Source: Thalassotalea sp. 1_MG-2023 (GTDB taxonomy: Bacteria; Pseudomonadota; Gammaproteobacteria; Enterobacterales; Alteromonadaceae). From it: DNA of 64,000 bases. Numbering within the stretch: position 1 is the first letter of the stretch; each line of letters begins with the position of its first letter. The translations under genes and the position numbers were made by a program. A model generated the notes under the pieces. The model ran no database searches, was not told the origin of the DNA, and saw nothing but the letters and a program-made list of their open reading frames with translations. The DNA is taken from contig NZ_JAUOPD010000005.1 in the NCBI RefSeq assembly GCF_030546745.1, positions 1 through 64,000 on the forward strand, written 5' to 3'. Of this stretch, positions 52,688 to 62,750 are shown in pieces.

Positions 52688-54014
52688 AATCTTAGTGGTA
52701 GAAGATGATGCCGGATTACGAGAGGCATTAATTGATACCTTAAACCTTGCAGGATACCAATGCATTGAAGCAGAGTCAGGCGAAGCCGCATTACTGTTGT
52801 TGAAAAGCCATCAAGTAGATTTGGTAGTAAGTGATGTACAAATGTCAGGTATGTCAGGATTAAACCTATTAAAAAGCATCAAGTCATCGTTTGCCAAAAT
52901 GCCGGTACTTATTATGACAGCCTACGGTACGATTGATGATGCTGTACAGGCAATGAAAGATGGTGCCTGTAATTATATGGCTAAACCTTTTGCCCCTGAA
53001 GTATTATTAAATATGGTTAATCAATACTTACCAATCCAGCAAAATGACGCTTTTGAACCTATAGTGGCTGATAGCAAAAGTAAAGAATTGTTATTACTTG
53101 CAAGAAAAGTTGCCTCTACAGACGCATCAGTCATGGTATTAGGCCCAAGTGGCTCAGGTAAAGAAGTTTTAGCACAATATGTACATGGACATTCATCGAG
53201 GGCGAATAAACCTTTCGTTGCGATAAACTGTGCAGCTATCCCAGAAAACATGCTAGAAGCGACTCTGTTTGGTTATGAAAAAGGGGCATTTACCGGTGCT
53301 ATACAAGCATGCCCTGGTAAATTTGAACAAGCACAGGGCGGTACTATTTTACTTGATGAGATCACTGAGATGGATCTTGGTTTGCAAGCGAAAATATTAC
53401 GTGTGTTACAAGAGCGTGAAGTGGAGCGGTTAGCTGGCCGAAAAACCATTAAATTAGATGTGCGTGTTATCGCAACCAGTAACAGAGACCTTAAAGAAGC
53501 CGTTAACGAAGGTATATTTCGAGAAGATTTATATTACCGACTAAATGTTTTCCCATTAAACTGGTTACCACTTGCGCAGCGCCGTGATGATATTGTACCG
53601 CTCGCTAATCATTTGATTTCAAGAATTTGTCAAAAAAATCAGCAAGAGGCTCCTGAGTTTACGCCTGCAGCCTGCAGTAAATTAAATGCTTATCAATGGC
53701 CAGGCAATGTTAGAGAGTTAGATAATGTGATACAACGCGCATTGATTCTACATAGTGACGGTGTCATTGATGCAGCAGATTTATTAATCGAAAATTTTGA
53801 TACGCCAGCTATTGCTGATGTTTCTACAGTAACTGCGAGTGATGATAAGTTGGGAAGTGAGCTAAAAATGCAAGAACACCAAATTATTTTAGATACCTTG
53901 CAAGCATGCCATGGTAGTCGCAAAGCGGTGGCGGAAAAATTAGGTATTAGCCCAAGAACGCTCCGTTATAAAATCGCACGTATGCGCGATAGTGGTATTC
54001 AAATTCCTGCATAA
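52674..54014 (+). CDS. flrC: Flagellar response regulator FlrC/FleR (sigma-54 activator)
   Basis: FlrC, phosphorylated by FlrB, activates class III sigma-54 promoters for basal body, hook and flagellin genes. The 446-residue protein has a receiver (ILVVEDDAG; phospho-aspartate in LVVSDVQMSGMSG; TAYGTIDDA), an AAA+ domain with GPSGSGKEV, GAFTGA and LLDEITEM, and a Fis-type HTH (AVAEKLGISPRTLRYKIARM). A terminator follows. Confidence 0.94.
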   Translation: MSQSKILVVEDDAGLREALIDTLNLAGYQCIEAESGEAALLLLKSHQVDLVVSDVQMSGMSGLNLLKSIKSSFAKMPVLIMTAYGTIDDAVQAMKDGACNYMAKPFAPEVLLNMVNQYLPIQQNDAFEPIVADSKSKELLLLARKVASTDASVMVLGPSGSGKEVLAQYVHGHSSRANKPFVAINCAAIPENMLEATLFGYEKGAFTGAIQACPGKFEQAQGGTILLDEITEMDLGLQAKILRVLQEREVERLAGRKTIKLDVRVIATSNRDLKEAVNEGIFREDLYYRLNVFPLNWLPLAQRRDDIVPLANHLISRICQKNQQEAPEFTPAACSKLNAYQWPGNVRELDNVIQRALILHSDGVIDAADLLIENFDTPAIADVSTVTASDDKLGSELKMQEHQIILDTLQACHGSRKAVAEKLGISPRTLRYKIARMRDSGIQIPA

Positions 54015-54025
54015 TCCCTTCAATT

Positions 54026-54072
54026 AAAACACCGATGCTTATTTTTATTGTTAATAAGTTCGGTGTTTTCTT
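54026..54072 (+). terminator. Long hairpin terminator after flrC
   Basis: AAAACACCGA (54026-54035) pairs with TCGGTGTTTT (54060-54069), with a nested CTTATT/AATAAG stem, then TCTTATTTT. Confidence 0.78.
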
Positions 54073-54124
54073 ATTTTAAATCCTTATCTGTATGATTTTT
54101 AATTTAAATAATTAATGTTTTTTG

Positions 54125-54140
54125 TGGCATTAATGTTGCT
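54125..54140 (+). promoter_or_regulatory. Sigma-54 promoter of fliE operon
   Basis: TGGCATTAATGTTGCT has GG and GC ten bases apart and a TTGC -12 box, 52 bases before fliE. Confidence 0.87.
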
Positions 54141-54192
54141 TTATTACCGTTAGTACACAATTTTTCAAAAGTTTGACACTAGCGAGAATATC

Positions 54193-54546
54193 ATGGATAT
54201 CAAAAGCAATTCCTTGTATGCCCAAATGCAAAATATGCAATTAGAAGCAATGGGTAACCGCACATCAACCATCAAGAATGATAACGTTATTGGTGCTGAA
54301 GTTGCGCCAGTAAACTCATCTCAAAGTGACTTTGCTTCCATGCTTAAACAGGCGGTTAATACCGTCAATGATATTCAACAAGAAGCTGGTGATAAACGCA
54401 CGCGCTTTGAAATGGGTGATCGCAGCGTTACGCTTGCAGATACGATGATATCTGCATCAAAGGCCAGTGTCGCGTTTGAAGCCACAGTGCAAGTGAGAAA
54501 TAAATTTGTCGAAGCATACAAAGAAATTATGAGTATGCCTGTTTAA
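54193..54546 (+). CDS. fliE: Flagellar hook-basal body protein FliE
   Basis: FliE joins the MS ring to the rod and gates export of rod subunits. The 117-residue protein has a flexible N terminus and the conserved C-terminal DRSVTLADTMISASKASVAFEATVQVRNKFVEAYKEIMSMPV. First gene of the fliEFGHIJ operon. Confidence 0.95.
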   Translation: MDIKSNSLYAQMQNMQLEAMGNRTSTIKNDNVIGAEVAPVNSSQSDFASMLKQAVNTVNDIQQEAGDKRTRFEMGDRSVTLADTMISASKASVAFEATVQVRNKFVEAYKEIMSMPV

Positions 54547-54600
54547 TCGTTCGGATAGCATAATCGTACGCGTAAAAAGTAGTCAAGCGGAGAATATATA

Positions 54601-56325
54601 GTGGCTGATACAACAAATACAGCATTAGCAACAGCTGACGGTGGTAACGATCTTGTTGCGAATGACAACGCAAATGACGGTATCGAAGAGCAAAAGTCTG
54701 GCTTATCGGCAATGATGGGTAACGTTGATGTGTTACGTCAAGTAACGCTTATTATGGCATTAGCCATTTGTTTAGCGATTGCAGTATTCGTGATCATGTG
54801 GGCAAACCAGCCAGAATATCGCTACTTAACCAAGCTTCCTACTGACCAATTGATTAAAACGATGGATTTTTTGGATGCCAACGGCGTAGATGACTATATC
54901 CAAGAAAATAATACTATTTCTGTACCTGCTGACCGCTATCAAGATATTAAGTTAATGCTTGCTCGTGAAGGTTTAACTGACGAACCAAACGACCGAGAAG
55001 AAATCATCATGCAAGATATGGGCTTTGGCGTAAGCCAACGCTTAGAACGCGAGCGATTAAAGCACTCTCGTGAACAACAACTTGCGCGTACTATTCAAGA
55101 ATTACAAACCGTAAGTCGTGCAAAGGTATTATTAGCCATTCCACGTGAAAATGTCTTCGCAAAACGTGAAAAATCACCTTCTGCAACGGTTGTGGTAACG
55201 TTACGTAAAGGGCGTTTATTATCAGAAGAAGAAGTTGATTCCATTGTAGATATCGTCGCTTCTGCGGTGCAAAGTTTAACGCCTAACCGTGTAACCGTGA
55301 CTGATCAAAATGGCCGCTTACTTAATTCAGGATCTCAAAATTCCATTTCATCACGTTCACGCAAAGAATTTGAAATTGAACAAAAGCGCGAACAAGAGTA
55401 CATGGATAAAATTGATACCATCATGATCCCCGTTGTTGGTTTAGGCAATTACACGGCACAAGTTGATGTAACAATGGATTTTACCAATTCAGAAGAAACA
55501 CAACGTCGTTACAACCCCGATTTACCTGCACTACGTAGCGAAATGAAAGTGGAAGAAACCTCTATTGGCGGAACACTTGGCGGTATTCCAGGTGCGTTAA
55601 CCAATCAACCACCGTTAGACTCAAATATTCCTGAAAATGCAACAGGAACCAATAGCCAACGTTCAACGCCTAGCCGCAAGCACTCTGAATCCACGAAAAA
55701 TTTTGAGCTTGATGAATCAATTAGCTATACCAAACAGCAATCAGGTGTGATTCGCCGCATCAGTGTTTCGGTGGCACTTGATTATTTAAATTCAACCAAC
55801 GCAAACGGAGATGCGGTACAAACGCCAAGAAGTGTTGAAGAGTTAGCGAATATTCGCCGGTTACTGCAAGGCAGTATTGGTTTTGACCTACAACGTGGCG
55901 ATGCCTTAGAAGTTGTTACTTTACCTTTTTCTCGTATGGAAGTTGAAGTTGAAGAAGCGGTGCCTTTTTATCAAGAAGCCTGGTTCCTTAAAATATTGAA
56001 GCTGTCGTTAGGTGCTGTGGTGATTATTATATTGATATTATCTGTAGTAAGACCAATGCTGAAACGATTAATTTATCCTGATCAAAAACCTGAAGATTAT
56101 GGTGATAAGTCACTTGATAGTCATGTAGACTTAGGTGATGAAACCATGGATATGTTATCTGCTGATTTCGATGCTGGTGCGGTTGGTTTTGCGCCTGACG
56201 GTAGTCTACAATTACCAGACTTACACCGTGATGAAGATATTTTAAAAGCCGTTCGAGCTTTGGTAGCGAATGAACCAGAGTTGTCCTCTCAAGTTGTCAA
56301 AAGTTGGTTGATTGAAGATGAGTGA
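54601..56325 (+). CDS. fliF: Flagellar MS-ring protein FliF
   Basis: FliF forms the MS ring, the base of the rotor in the inner membrane. The 574-residue protein has a first membrane helix (VTLIMALAICLAIAVFVIMWANQ), ring-building motifs with PTDQLIKTMDFLDANGVDDY and GFGVSQRLERERLKHSREQQLARTIQ, a second helix near residue 470 (LSLGAVVIIILILSVVRPML), and a C-terminal FliG-binding tail. It starts at GTG. Its stop overlaps the fliG start. Confidence 0.95.
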   Translation: MADTTNTALATADGGNDLVANDNANDGIEEQKSGLSAMMGNVDVLRQVTLIMALAICLAIAVFVIMWANQPEYRYLTKLPTDQLIKTMDFLDANGVDDYIQENNTISVPADRYQDIKLMLAREGLTDEPNDREEIIMQDMGFGVSQRLERERLKHSREQQLARTIQELQTVSRAKVLLAIPRENVFAKREKSPSATVVVTLRKGRLLSEEEVDSIVDIVASAVQSLTPNRVTVTDQNGRLLNSGSQNSISSRSRKEFEIEQKREQEYMDKIDTIMIPVVGLGNYTAQVDVTMDFTNSEETQRRYNPDLPALRSEMKVEETSIGGTLGGIPGALTNQPPLDSNIPENATGTNSQRSTPSRKHSESTKNFELDESISYTKQQSGVIRRISVSVALDYLNSTNANGDAVQTPRSVEELANIRRLLQGSIGFDLQRGDALEVVTLPFSRMEVEVEEAVPFYQEAWFLKILKLSLGAVVIIILILSVVRPMLKRLIYPDQKPEDYGDKSLDSHVDLGDETMDMLSADFDAGAVGFAPDGSLQLPDLHRDEDILKAVRALVANEPELSSQVVKSWLIEDE

Positions 56326-57367
56326 TGAAGCACAAGAACTAGCCGCAATTCCACAAGGGTTTGATGTAGACAAACTCGATGGAGCCGAGAAAGCTGCAAT
56401 TTTATTGTTAAGCTTATCTGAGGAAGATGCCGCGCAAATATTAAAACACTTAGAACCAAAACAGGTACAACAAGTGGGCATGGTTATGGCCGCGATGGAA
56501 GATTTTACTCAAGAGAAAATCACCGCGGTGCATAAGCTATTTATTAATGAGATTCAAAACTTTAGTACCATAGGTTTCCAAAGTGAAGAATTTGTTCGCA
56601 AAGCGTTAACTGCAGCCTTAGGTGAAGATAAAGCCGGCAACTTGATTGATCAGATTGTCATGGGTGGTGGTGCCAAAGGTTTAGATTCACTTAAATGGAT
56701 GGATTCTAAGCAAGTAGCGAATATTATCCGAAATGAGCATCCACAGATCCAAACGATCGTTTTATCATACCTAGAGCCAGAACAGTCTGCTGAGATATTA
56801 GGGCAGTTTGCAGAGAAAACGCGTTTAGACTTAATGATGCGTATCGCAAACCTTGAAGAAGTTCAGCCTGCGGCCCTTCAAGAACTCAATGAAATTATGG
56901 AAAAACAATTTGCGGGTCAAGCTGGCGCGCAAGCTGCGAAAATGGGCGGCTTGAAAGCAGCTGCAGATATTATGAACTATTTAGATACCAATGTTGAAGG
57001 TATGCTAATGGATTCAATTCGTGAACATGACGAAGAAATGAGTCAACAAATTCAAGACTTAATGTTTGTCTTTGAAAACTTAGCTGACGTTGACGATCGC
57101 GGTATTCAAGCGATTCTACGTGAAGTTCAGCAAGATGCTCTTATGAAAGCAATTAAAGGTGCAGATGATACCTTGAAAGAGAAAATAATGACCAATATGT
57201 CTAAACGCGCAGCTGAAATGATGGCTGACGATTTAGAGGCCATGGGCCCTGTACGTATCAGTGAAGTTGAAGCGGCACAGAAAGAAATTTTATCAGTGGC
57301 AAGAAGATTATCAGATGCTGGTGAAATAATGCTAGGTGGTGCTGGCGGTGGTGATGAATTCCTATAA
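56318..57367 (+). CDS. fliG: Flagellar motor switch protein FliG
   Basis: FliG transmits stator force to the rotor. The 349-residue protein shows LDGAEKAAILLLSLSEEDAAQILKHLEPKQVQQ at the N terminus, the middle armadillo part with IRNEHPQIQTIVLSYLEPEQSAEIL, and the C-terminal torque helix with FVFENLADVDDRGIQAILREV. The ATG chosen is the third codon of a possible TTG-started reading; it overlaps the end of fliF by eight bases, so coupling is likely. Confidence 0.95.
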   Translation: MSDEAQELAAIPQGFDVDKLDGAEKAAILLLSLSEEDAAQILKHLEPKQVQQVGMVMAAMEDFTQEKITAVHKLFINEIQNFSTIGFQSEEFVRKALTAALGEDKAGNLIDQIVMGGGAKGLDSLKWMDSKQVANIIRNEHPQIQTIVLSYLEPEQSAEILGQFAEKTRLDLMMRIANLEEVQPAALQELNEIMEKQFAGQAGAQAAKMGGLKAAADIMNYLDTNVEGMLMDSIREHDEEMSQQIQDLMFVFENLADVDDRGIQAILREVQQDALMKAIKGADDTLKEKIMTNMSKRAAEMMADDLEAMGPVRISEVEAAQKEILSVARRLSDAGEIMLGGAGGGDEFL

Positions 57368-57403
57368 CTTGATTTACGTTTCTAGCGTGTAAATGGTGCA
57401 AGA

Positions 57404-58201
57404 ATGAAAAATTTTTCAGGCGTAAATGTTGAAGAAAACATTATTAAACCAGAACAGACGACTGAGTCTGATGTTTGGGCATATCCTACGGTTGAAGAAG
57501 ATATCGACCAATCAACAATACCGACAAATGCACTGGGTAAAAAACCTTCATGGCGTTACGAGCCGCCTGAAGAAGTCGAGGAAGAAATACCACCTTTAAC
57601 AGCGGAAGATATCGAAGCCATTCGACAAGCCGCACATCAAGAAGGTTTTAACCAAGGTAAAGAGGAAGGTTTTTCTACTGGTTTCGAAGAAGGTCAAAAA
57701 GCTGGGCACGAAGAGGGCTTTAAAGCAGGCCATATTGAAGGGATTGATAAAGGGTTAACTGAAGGTAAAGAAACCATAGAAACCCTTGCAAATAATTGGC
57801 AAATGTTAGTTGACCAGCTGCACAAACCAATAAAAACAGTTGAAAAAAATGTTGAACAGCAGTTACTTCAACTTGTTGTTCAATTAACCGAAGCTGTGAC
57901 CTATCAAGAAGCTAAAACCAATCAAGATATTTTATTTGAAGCCATCAACAAAGGGATGAAAGCATTGCCTAGTCAAGAGGCACAAACGCAAATATTACTA
58001 AACCCTGAAGATATCATGCTGGTAGAACAACAGTTTACGCCTGAATACATTAGTGAACAGGGCTGGCGATTACTCCCCTCACCACAGTTACCCAAAGGCA
58101 GTTGTCAAATCGAAAATAGCACATCAAATATCGACTTATCGATAAAAACACGATTAACCGATGTGTTGGAATCTTTCTTGCAAAACGCATTACATCAATA
58201 A
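57404..58201 (+). CDS. fliH: Flagellar export ATPase regulator FliH
   Basis: FliH holds the FliI ATPase at the export gate and restrains it. The 265-residue protein has the family's glycine-repeat helix (EGFNQGKEEGFSTGFEEGQKAGHEEGFKAGH) with GxxxG-type spacing near residue 80-115, and a C-terminal domain that binds FliI. Low-conservation family; the call is by the repeat and operon position. Confidence 0.92.
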   Translation: MKNFSGVNVEENIIKPEQTTESDVWAYPTVEEDIDQSTIPTNALGKKPSWRYEPPEEVEEEIPPLTAEDIEAIRQAAHQEGFNQGKEEGFSTGFEEGQKAGHEEGFKAGHIEGIDKGLTEGKETIETLANNWQMLVDQLHKPIKTVEKNVEQQLLQLVVQLTEAVTYQEAKTNQDILFEAINKGMKALPSQEAQTQILLNPEDIMLVEQQFTPEYISEQGWRLLPSPQLPKGSCQIENSTSNIDLSIKTRLTDVLESFLQNALHQ

Positions 58202-58231
58202 TCGTTTTTTGTTCAGAGTGTCAAATATTTG

Positions 58232-59599
58232 ATGATAGACGTAGAAGGCATTACTCAACGGCTGGCTAATAGCCAACAATTTATTCATCGCCAACCTATA
58301 TCGGTTGCTGGGCGATTAGTGCGCGTTGTTGGATTAACGCTAGAGGCTGTTGGTGTTAAAGCTCAAGTGGGCAGTCAATGTCTAGTTGAAACCGCCCAAG
58401 GTGATTTAATCGCTGAGGTGGTTGGTTTTTCAAACGAAACTACCTATCTAATGCCTGAACAAAGCTTGCAAGGGGTATTGCCTGGTGCACGCGTTGTGCC
58501 CTTAACAGCTAAAGCACGATTACCATTGTCAATGGAATTACTTGGCCGAGTGGTAGATGGTGTAGGCAAACCCTTAGATGGTAAAGGGCCAATCAAAACG
58601 GATCCAGAAGCAAAGCATTCTTCTGAGCCCATCAACCCATTAGCACGTCGTGCAATCACACAACCCTTAGATGTTGGTGTTCGCTCTATCAATAGTTTTA
58701 TTACGGTAGGCCAAGGCCAACGGATGGGGTTATTTGCAGGCTCTGGTGTAGGTAAAAGTGTATTATTAGGTATGATGACTCGTGGCACAACCGCTGATGT
58801 AATTGTGGTAGGGCTAGTAGGTGAGCGTGGCCGAGAAGTTAAAGAGTTTATTGAAGAAATTTTAGGGGAAGAAGGGCGAAAACGCTCTGTTGTTGTTGCA
58901 GCCCCGGCAGATAATTCACCATTAATGCGACTAAAAGGCTGTGAATCAGCGGTGAAAATTGCTGAATATTTTCGCGACCAAGGCATGAATGTTTTACTAC
59001 TGATTGATTCTATTACTCGTTATGCTCAAGCACAACGCGAAATTGCTTTAGCTGTTGGCGAACCGCCAGCGACAAAAGGATACCCGCCGTCGGTATTTTC
59101 AAAGTTACCACAACTTGTTGAACGTGCAGGAAATGGTGGTGATGGGCAAGGTGCGATCACGGCATTTTTTACCGTATTAACCGAGGGTGATGATTTACAA
59201 GACCCTATTGCTGATGCTGCACGGGCAATACTTGATGGCCATATTGTATTATCTCGCCAGCTTGCAGATAGTGGACATTTTCCAGCGGTTGATATTGAAG
59301 GCTCTATTTCTCGGGTTATGCCTATGGTTACCAGTGATGAACACCAAGATCTTGCGAGAAATTTAAAACAGTTTTATTCGCTATATCAACAAAATAAAGA
59401 TTTAATTTCCATTGGAGCATACAGCAAAGGTACTGATCCAAGAATTGATCAGGCAATTCAATTATTGCCGGTAATTAACTTTTTTCTTCAACAAAAAATG
59501 CATGAAATTGTACCCTACGATCAAAGTTTGGCACAGTTGCAAGAAGTTATAGGCGCGGCGCAAGCGCATGCTCAACAACAAAATACAGCGTCTGAATAA
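58232..59599 (+). CDS. fliI: Flagellar protein export ATPase FliI
   Basis: FliI is the cytosolic ATPase of the flagellar type III export system. The 455-residue protein has Walker [29 protein letters not shown], Walker [37 protein letters not shown], and [16 protein letters not shown], all diagnostic of the family. The ATG preferred is one codon after a possible TTG. Confidence 0.96.
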   Translation: MIDVEGITQRLANSQQFIHRQPISVAGRLVRVVGLTLEAVGVKAQVGSQCLVETAQGDLIAEVVGFSNETTYLMPEQSLQGVLPGARVVPLTAKARLPLSMELLGRVVDGVGKPLDGKGPIKTDPEAKHSSEPINPLARRAITQPLDVGVRSINSFITVGQGQRMGLFAGSGVGKSVLLGMMTRGTTADVIVVGLVGERGREVKEFIEEILGEEGRKRSVVVAAPADNSPLMRLKGCESAVKIAEYFRDQGMNVLLLIDSITRYAQAQREIALAVGEPPATKGYPPSVFSKLPQLVERAGNGGDGQGAITAFFTVLTEGDDLQDPIADAARAILDGHIVLSRQLADSGHFPAVDIEGSISRVMPMVTSDEHQDLARNLKQFYSLYQQNKDLISIGAYSKGTDPRIDQAIQLLPVINFFLQQKMHEIVPYDQSLAQLQEVIGAAQAHAQQQNTASE

Positions 59600-59622
59600 T
59601 GTTAGAGCTGAGGTAATTAAAA

Positions 59623-60072
59623 ATGTCGATGACACAATTGAATACGATACATAAGTATGAATCAGACAAAGAGCATAAAGCAGTTCAACAATTGCAATTA
59701 GCTGAAAAAGATTACCAAGAGAACCTCATTCGCTTGCAAAGTGTTGGTGAGTTTAGGCTGGAATATATGAAACGACTTGATCAACGGGCAGTATCAGGAG
59801 TAGATAGCGTAACTTACCGCCATTTTCATGCATTTGTTGCTAAATTAGACAATGCAGCAGAACAAGTTGAGATCGCCATCAAGCAAGCAAAAGCGTTAAT
59901 GGAACAAAGAAAGCAACAATGGACGTTACAGCATCAAAAAGTGCAGGCAATTGAAAAGTTACAAGAAAAACAAAAAATGTTACTCGCTAAAAAGGCTAAC
60001 AGAGCAGAGCAAGCGATGTTTGATGAAATTGCAGCACAACAATATTTTCGTCGCCGTAACCCACAGTACTGA
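59623..60072 (+). CDS. fliJ: Flagellar export chaperone FliJ
   Basis: FliJ is a coiled-coil cytosolic protein that links FliI to FlhA and escorts export substrates. The 149-residue protein is a two-helix antiparallel coiled coil (EHKAVQQLQLAEKDYQENLIRLQ; QRKQQWTLQHQKVQAIEKLQEKQ) with the usual length. Last of the fliEFGHIJ set. Confidence 0.92.
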   Translation: MSMTQLNTIHKYESDKEHKAVQQLQLAEKDYQENLIRLQSVGEFRLEYMKRLDQRAVSGVDSVTYRHFHAFVAKLDNAAEQVEIAIKQAKALMEQRKQQWTLQHQKVQAIEKLQEKQKMLLAKKANRAEQAMFDEIAAQQYFRRRNPQY

Positions 60073-60122
60073 TCTCGCGACTACCGGTTTTTACACCATA
60101 AAATTAATGCGAAGCTATGTAG

Positions 60123-60138
60123 TGGAATAAAAATTGCA
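60123..60138 (+). promoter_or_regulatory. Candidate sigma-54 promoter of fliK
   Basis: TGGAATAAAAATTGCA keeps the GG-N10-GC spacing and TTGCA -12 box, with AA instead of CA after GG. It is 75 bases before fliK, in the 140-base gap after fliJ. Confidence 0.5.
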
Positions 60139-60212
60139 GAATATTTATTAATAATGCGTTAACGCGTAAAGCAAGAAAATATTATCTAACTGATCAGTGA
60201 AGGTTTTTTACG

Positions 60213-62093
60213 ATGAGACAAGTAAACGTACTACCCGTAGATGTAAGTCAAAGTGTTGAAAGTAAAGGAATATTGTCAAGCATCGATACACAAAAAAGTG
60301 CGGGTGCTGGAAAAAGTAAATCCAGTAACTTTTCAGATTACATGGCGGATAAGTCTGCCAGCTATGACGGCAAAAAGCGGCAAGAAACCGCAAATGAACA
60401 ACAATCACAAATAGCGAATGATAAGCAAGCTGTCTCACGATCACAAACGTCAGAGCAATCAGCGCAACCATCAGAGAATACTAAAGATGTTAATCATCAA
60501 GTAACAGAAGAAAAGTCAAACAATCAAGATATTCAAACTGATACCGTTGAGGAAGAAACGTCAGAGCAGACAAAAGCATTCGAAAATAAGTCAACTGAAT
60601 ATGTAGATGCAACTGTCGAGAATACGCGTGCTGAAATTGCCACCAAATTATTAGACTTTATTAATGCCTCTGAGGTCACCTCTACTGAACATAGTCAAAA
60701 ATATGAGCAGTCAAGACAAGCAGCACTGGAAATGGCTAAACAGGTTAATGTCCAGCAACAAATTGAGCAGTCTGGTAAAGCGCCGGTTGAAAAAGTAGAG
60801 TTGTCACAAAAAGAGCAAAAGCTTGCCACTGAAATTCAAGCCATATTGGCTGGACGAGAAACAAAAAATCAATCTCATAAAGCCCAAGAAGCTCAAGCAA
60901 TTACCGTTTCTGGCAATAGTGAAGCAAACAACGAAAATACCACTGACTTAAAGAAAGTGAATGGTAATGAAAAAGTGTTACAAACGTTGGCATCAACGGA
61001 GCAATTAAATCGTGTAAAGTCGGCGAGTACCGGCGAACAGGCAAATAGTGTAGATGCGGAAAATAACACTGAAGGTGATGTTCAAAAGGCTTCGCAGTTA
61101 ACTCAACAGCAAGCTAAGCAAGTGAATGCCATAATTGATGAAAGTTTAGATGTTGATACCAAAAAAACGACAGAACCGGTCATTTCTGCCTCCGTTGTTA
61201 ATCCTGCGTTAAATGCTAATAAAACTGCTGAAGTTGACGCGGTAGCCGTTGAAAAGCAACGCGCAGAAAAACCAATTTCAGTAGCGCCAATTAACATAGA
61301 AAATACACAAAAAGCCGATAATAAAGAAAACAACACCCGTATCGTAAATCAAGCAACTGCCAATGTGGTTAATGTTGATGCTAAAACCGATAGCTCATCA
61401 ACTGGTGATAGTGAGCAACAACATAATACTGAGCAAAACGCTCAAAAGCAGTCAATTGACTTAAAAGCTAATATTCCAGTTGATTCGGATAAGCAGACAA
61501 TAGTTGAGCCAAAAACAGAGCGTCAAGTAACCTTTTCAGAGCCAACTAGGCCAACTACTAGCCTAACGCCAGAGCAAGAACAAGCTGCGCAGGCGATACA
61601 CGCTAAGGCCTCTGCAGAAAGTGTTTCGGTACAAGCAACCCGCTCAACACAGATTATCGCTCAAGAAACCATTGCGATTAATCGCAAAGACTTTAGTGCC
61701 GAGGTTAAAGAGAAAGTTATGGTGATGATCAATCAAAAATTGAGACAACTCGAAATTCGGTTAGATCCCCCAGAACTTGGTAGCATGCAAGTTAAAATTA
61801 ATATGCAAAATGAACAAGCGGCCGTTAACTTTGTTGTGCAAAACCCGCAAGCAAAAGATGCATTAGAACAACATATGGGTAAACTAAAAGAAATGCTTGA
61901 ACAATCAGGTGTTGATGTCGGTGATGCTAATATTGAACAGCGTGATCAACAAACCAATGATGGCGACGAAGCGGGTGGTGAACAAGCACAGGGCAAAAAT
62001 CGAGGTGAAAATAGCTCGACTCAAGAGCAAATAGCTGCTTCAGAGGTAAATTTGTATAAAGCTTCGTCAACCGGTGTCGATTACTACGCTTAA
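60213..62093 (+). CDS. fliK: Flagellar hook-length control protein FliK
   Basis: FliK measures hook length and switches export specificity. The 626-residue protein is mostly a low-complexity, Q/E/N/K-rich exported spacer with many short near-repeats, followed by the conserved C-terminal domain (residues about 505-580: VKEKVMVMINQKLRQLEIRLDPPELGSMQVKINMQNEQAAVNFVVQNPQAKDALEQHMGKLKEMLEQSGV). The long N-terminal ruler is typical of polar flagellates. It begins a second unit fliKLMN. Confidence 0.92.
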   Translation: MRQVNVLPVDVSQSVESKGILSSIDTQKSAGAGKSKSSNFSDYMADKSASYDGKKRQETANEQQSQIANDKQAVSRSQTSEQSAQPSENTKDVNHQVTEEKSNNQDIQTDTVEEETSEQTKAFENKSTEYVDATVENTRAEIATKLLDFINASEVTSTEHSQKYEQSRQAALEMAKQVNVQQQIEQSGKAPVEKVELSQKEQKLATEIQAILAGRETKNQSHKAQEAQAITVSGNSEANNENTTDLKKVNGNEKVLQTLASTEQLNRVKSASTGEQANSVDAENNTEGDVQKASQLTQQQAKQVNAIIDESLDVDTKKTTEPVISASVVNPALNANKTAEVDAVAVEKQRAEKPISVAPINIENTQKADNKENNTRIVNQATANVVNVDAKTDSSSTGDSEQQHNTEQNAQKQSIDLKANIPVDSDKQTIVEPKTERQVTFSEPTRPTTSLTPEQEQAAQAIHAKASAESVSVQATRSTQIIAQETIAINRKDFSAEVKEKVMVMINQKLRQLEIRLDPPELGSMQVKINMQNEQAAVNFVVQNPQAKDALEQHMGKLKEMLEQSGVDVGDANIEQRDQQTNDGDEAGGEQAQGKNRGENSSTQEQIAASEVNLYKASSTGVDYYA

Positions 62094-62172
62094 TTGCATA
62101 AAAGCAGTTGCGCATTCTGTAATCGAAGATATAGTTGCTGATATATATAAGTTTTATCAATAGGGGCTATTT

Positions 62173-62724
62173 ATGGCTGAAGAAGAAAAAGCATTAGAAC
62201 TTGATAGTTCTGGTAAAAAAAAGAAGTTAATCATTATTATTGCAGCCGTGGTTATATTGGCGGTAGGCGGTGGCGCCGCTTTTTTCTTTATGGGTGGCGA
62301 TAGTGGCCCAACACAAGAGCAGCTAGATGCAGCATTAGATTCAGGCGTTGAAGGAGAAGCGGTTACTGACGGTAGCGCTCAACCTGTGGCAAATGCTAGT
62401 TTAGGCACCGCATTATATGTACCGATGCCAAGACCTTTTCGTTTTAATATTCCTGGTGCGAACCGTGACCGTTTTGTAGAGATAAGAGTGCAGTTATTGG
62501 TTAGAGGCTCTGATAACGAGGAAGCTGCGAAAAAACATATTCCGTTGATTGAAAGTACTTTATTAGCAGTATTTACTCAATCAAATGCTGATGATCTTGC
62601 AACCAGTGCAGGTAAAACATCATTAAAGCAGCAAGCATTATCTGAAGTACATAAAATAATGATGGACATAGAAGAGCAAAAAGTAATAGAGCAAGTATTA
62701 TTTACTGGCTTTGTGATGCAATAA
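62173..62724 (+). CDS. fliL: Flagellar stator-associated protein FliL
   Basis: FliL is an inner-membrane protein with a periplasmic domain that supports stator function. The 183-residue protein has one membrane segment (KKLIIIIAAVVILAVGGGAAFFFMGG, residues about 17-42), a short glycine linker and the FliL domain with YVPMPRPFRFNIPGANRDRFVEIRVQLLVRG and QQALSEVHKIMMDIEEQKVIEQVLFTGFVMQ. Confidence 0.94.
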   Translation: MAEEEKALELDSSGKKKKLIIIIAAVVILAVGGGAAFFFMGGDSGPTQEQLDAALDSGVEGEAVTDGSAQPVANASLGTALYVPMPRPFRFNIPGANRDRFVEIRVQLLVRGSDNEEAAKKHIPLIESTLLAVFTQSNADDLATSAGKTSLKQQALSEVHKIMMDIEEQKVIEQVLFTGFVMQ

Positions 62725-62750
62725 CGACACAACTTTAAAGAGATACCACC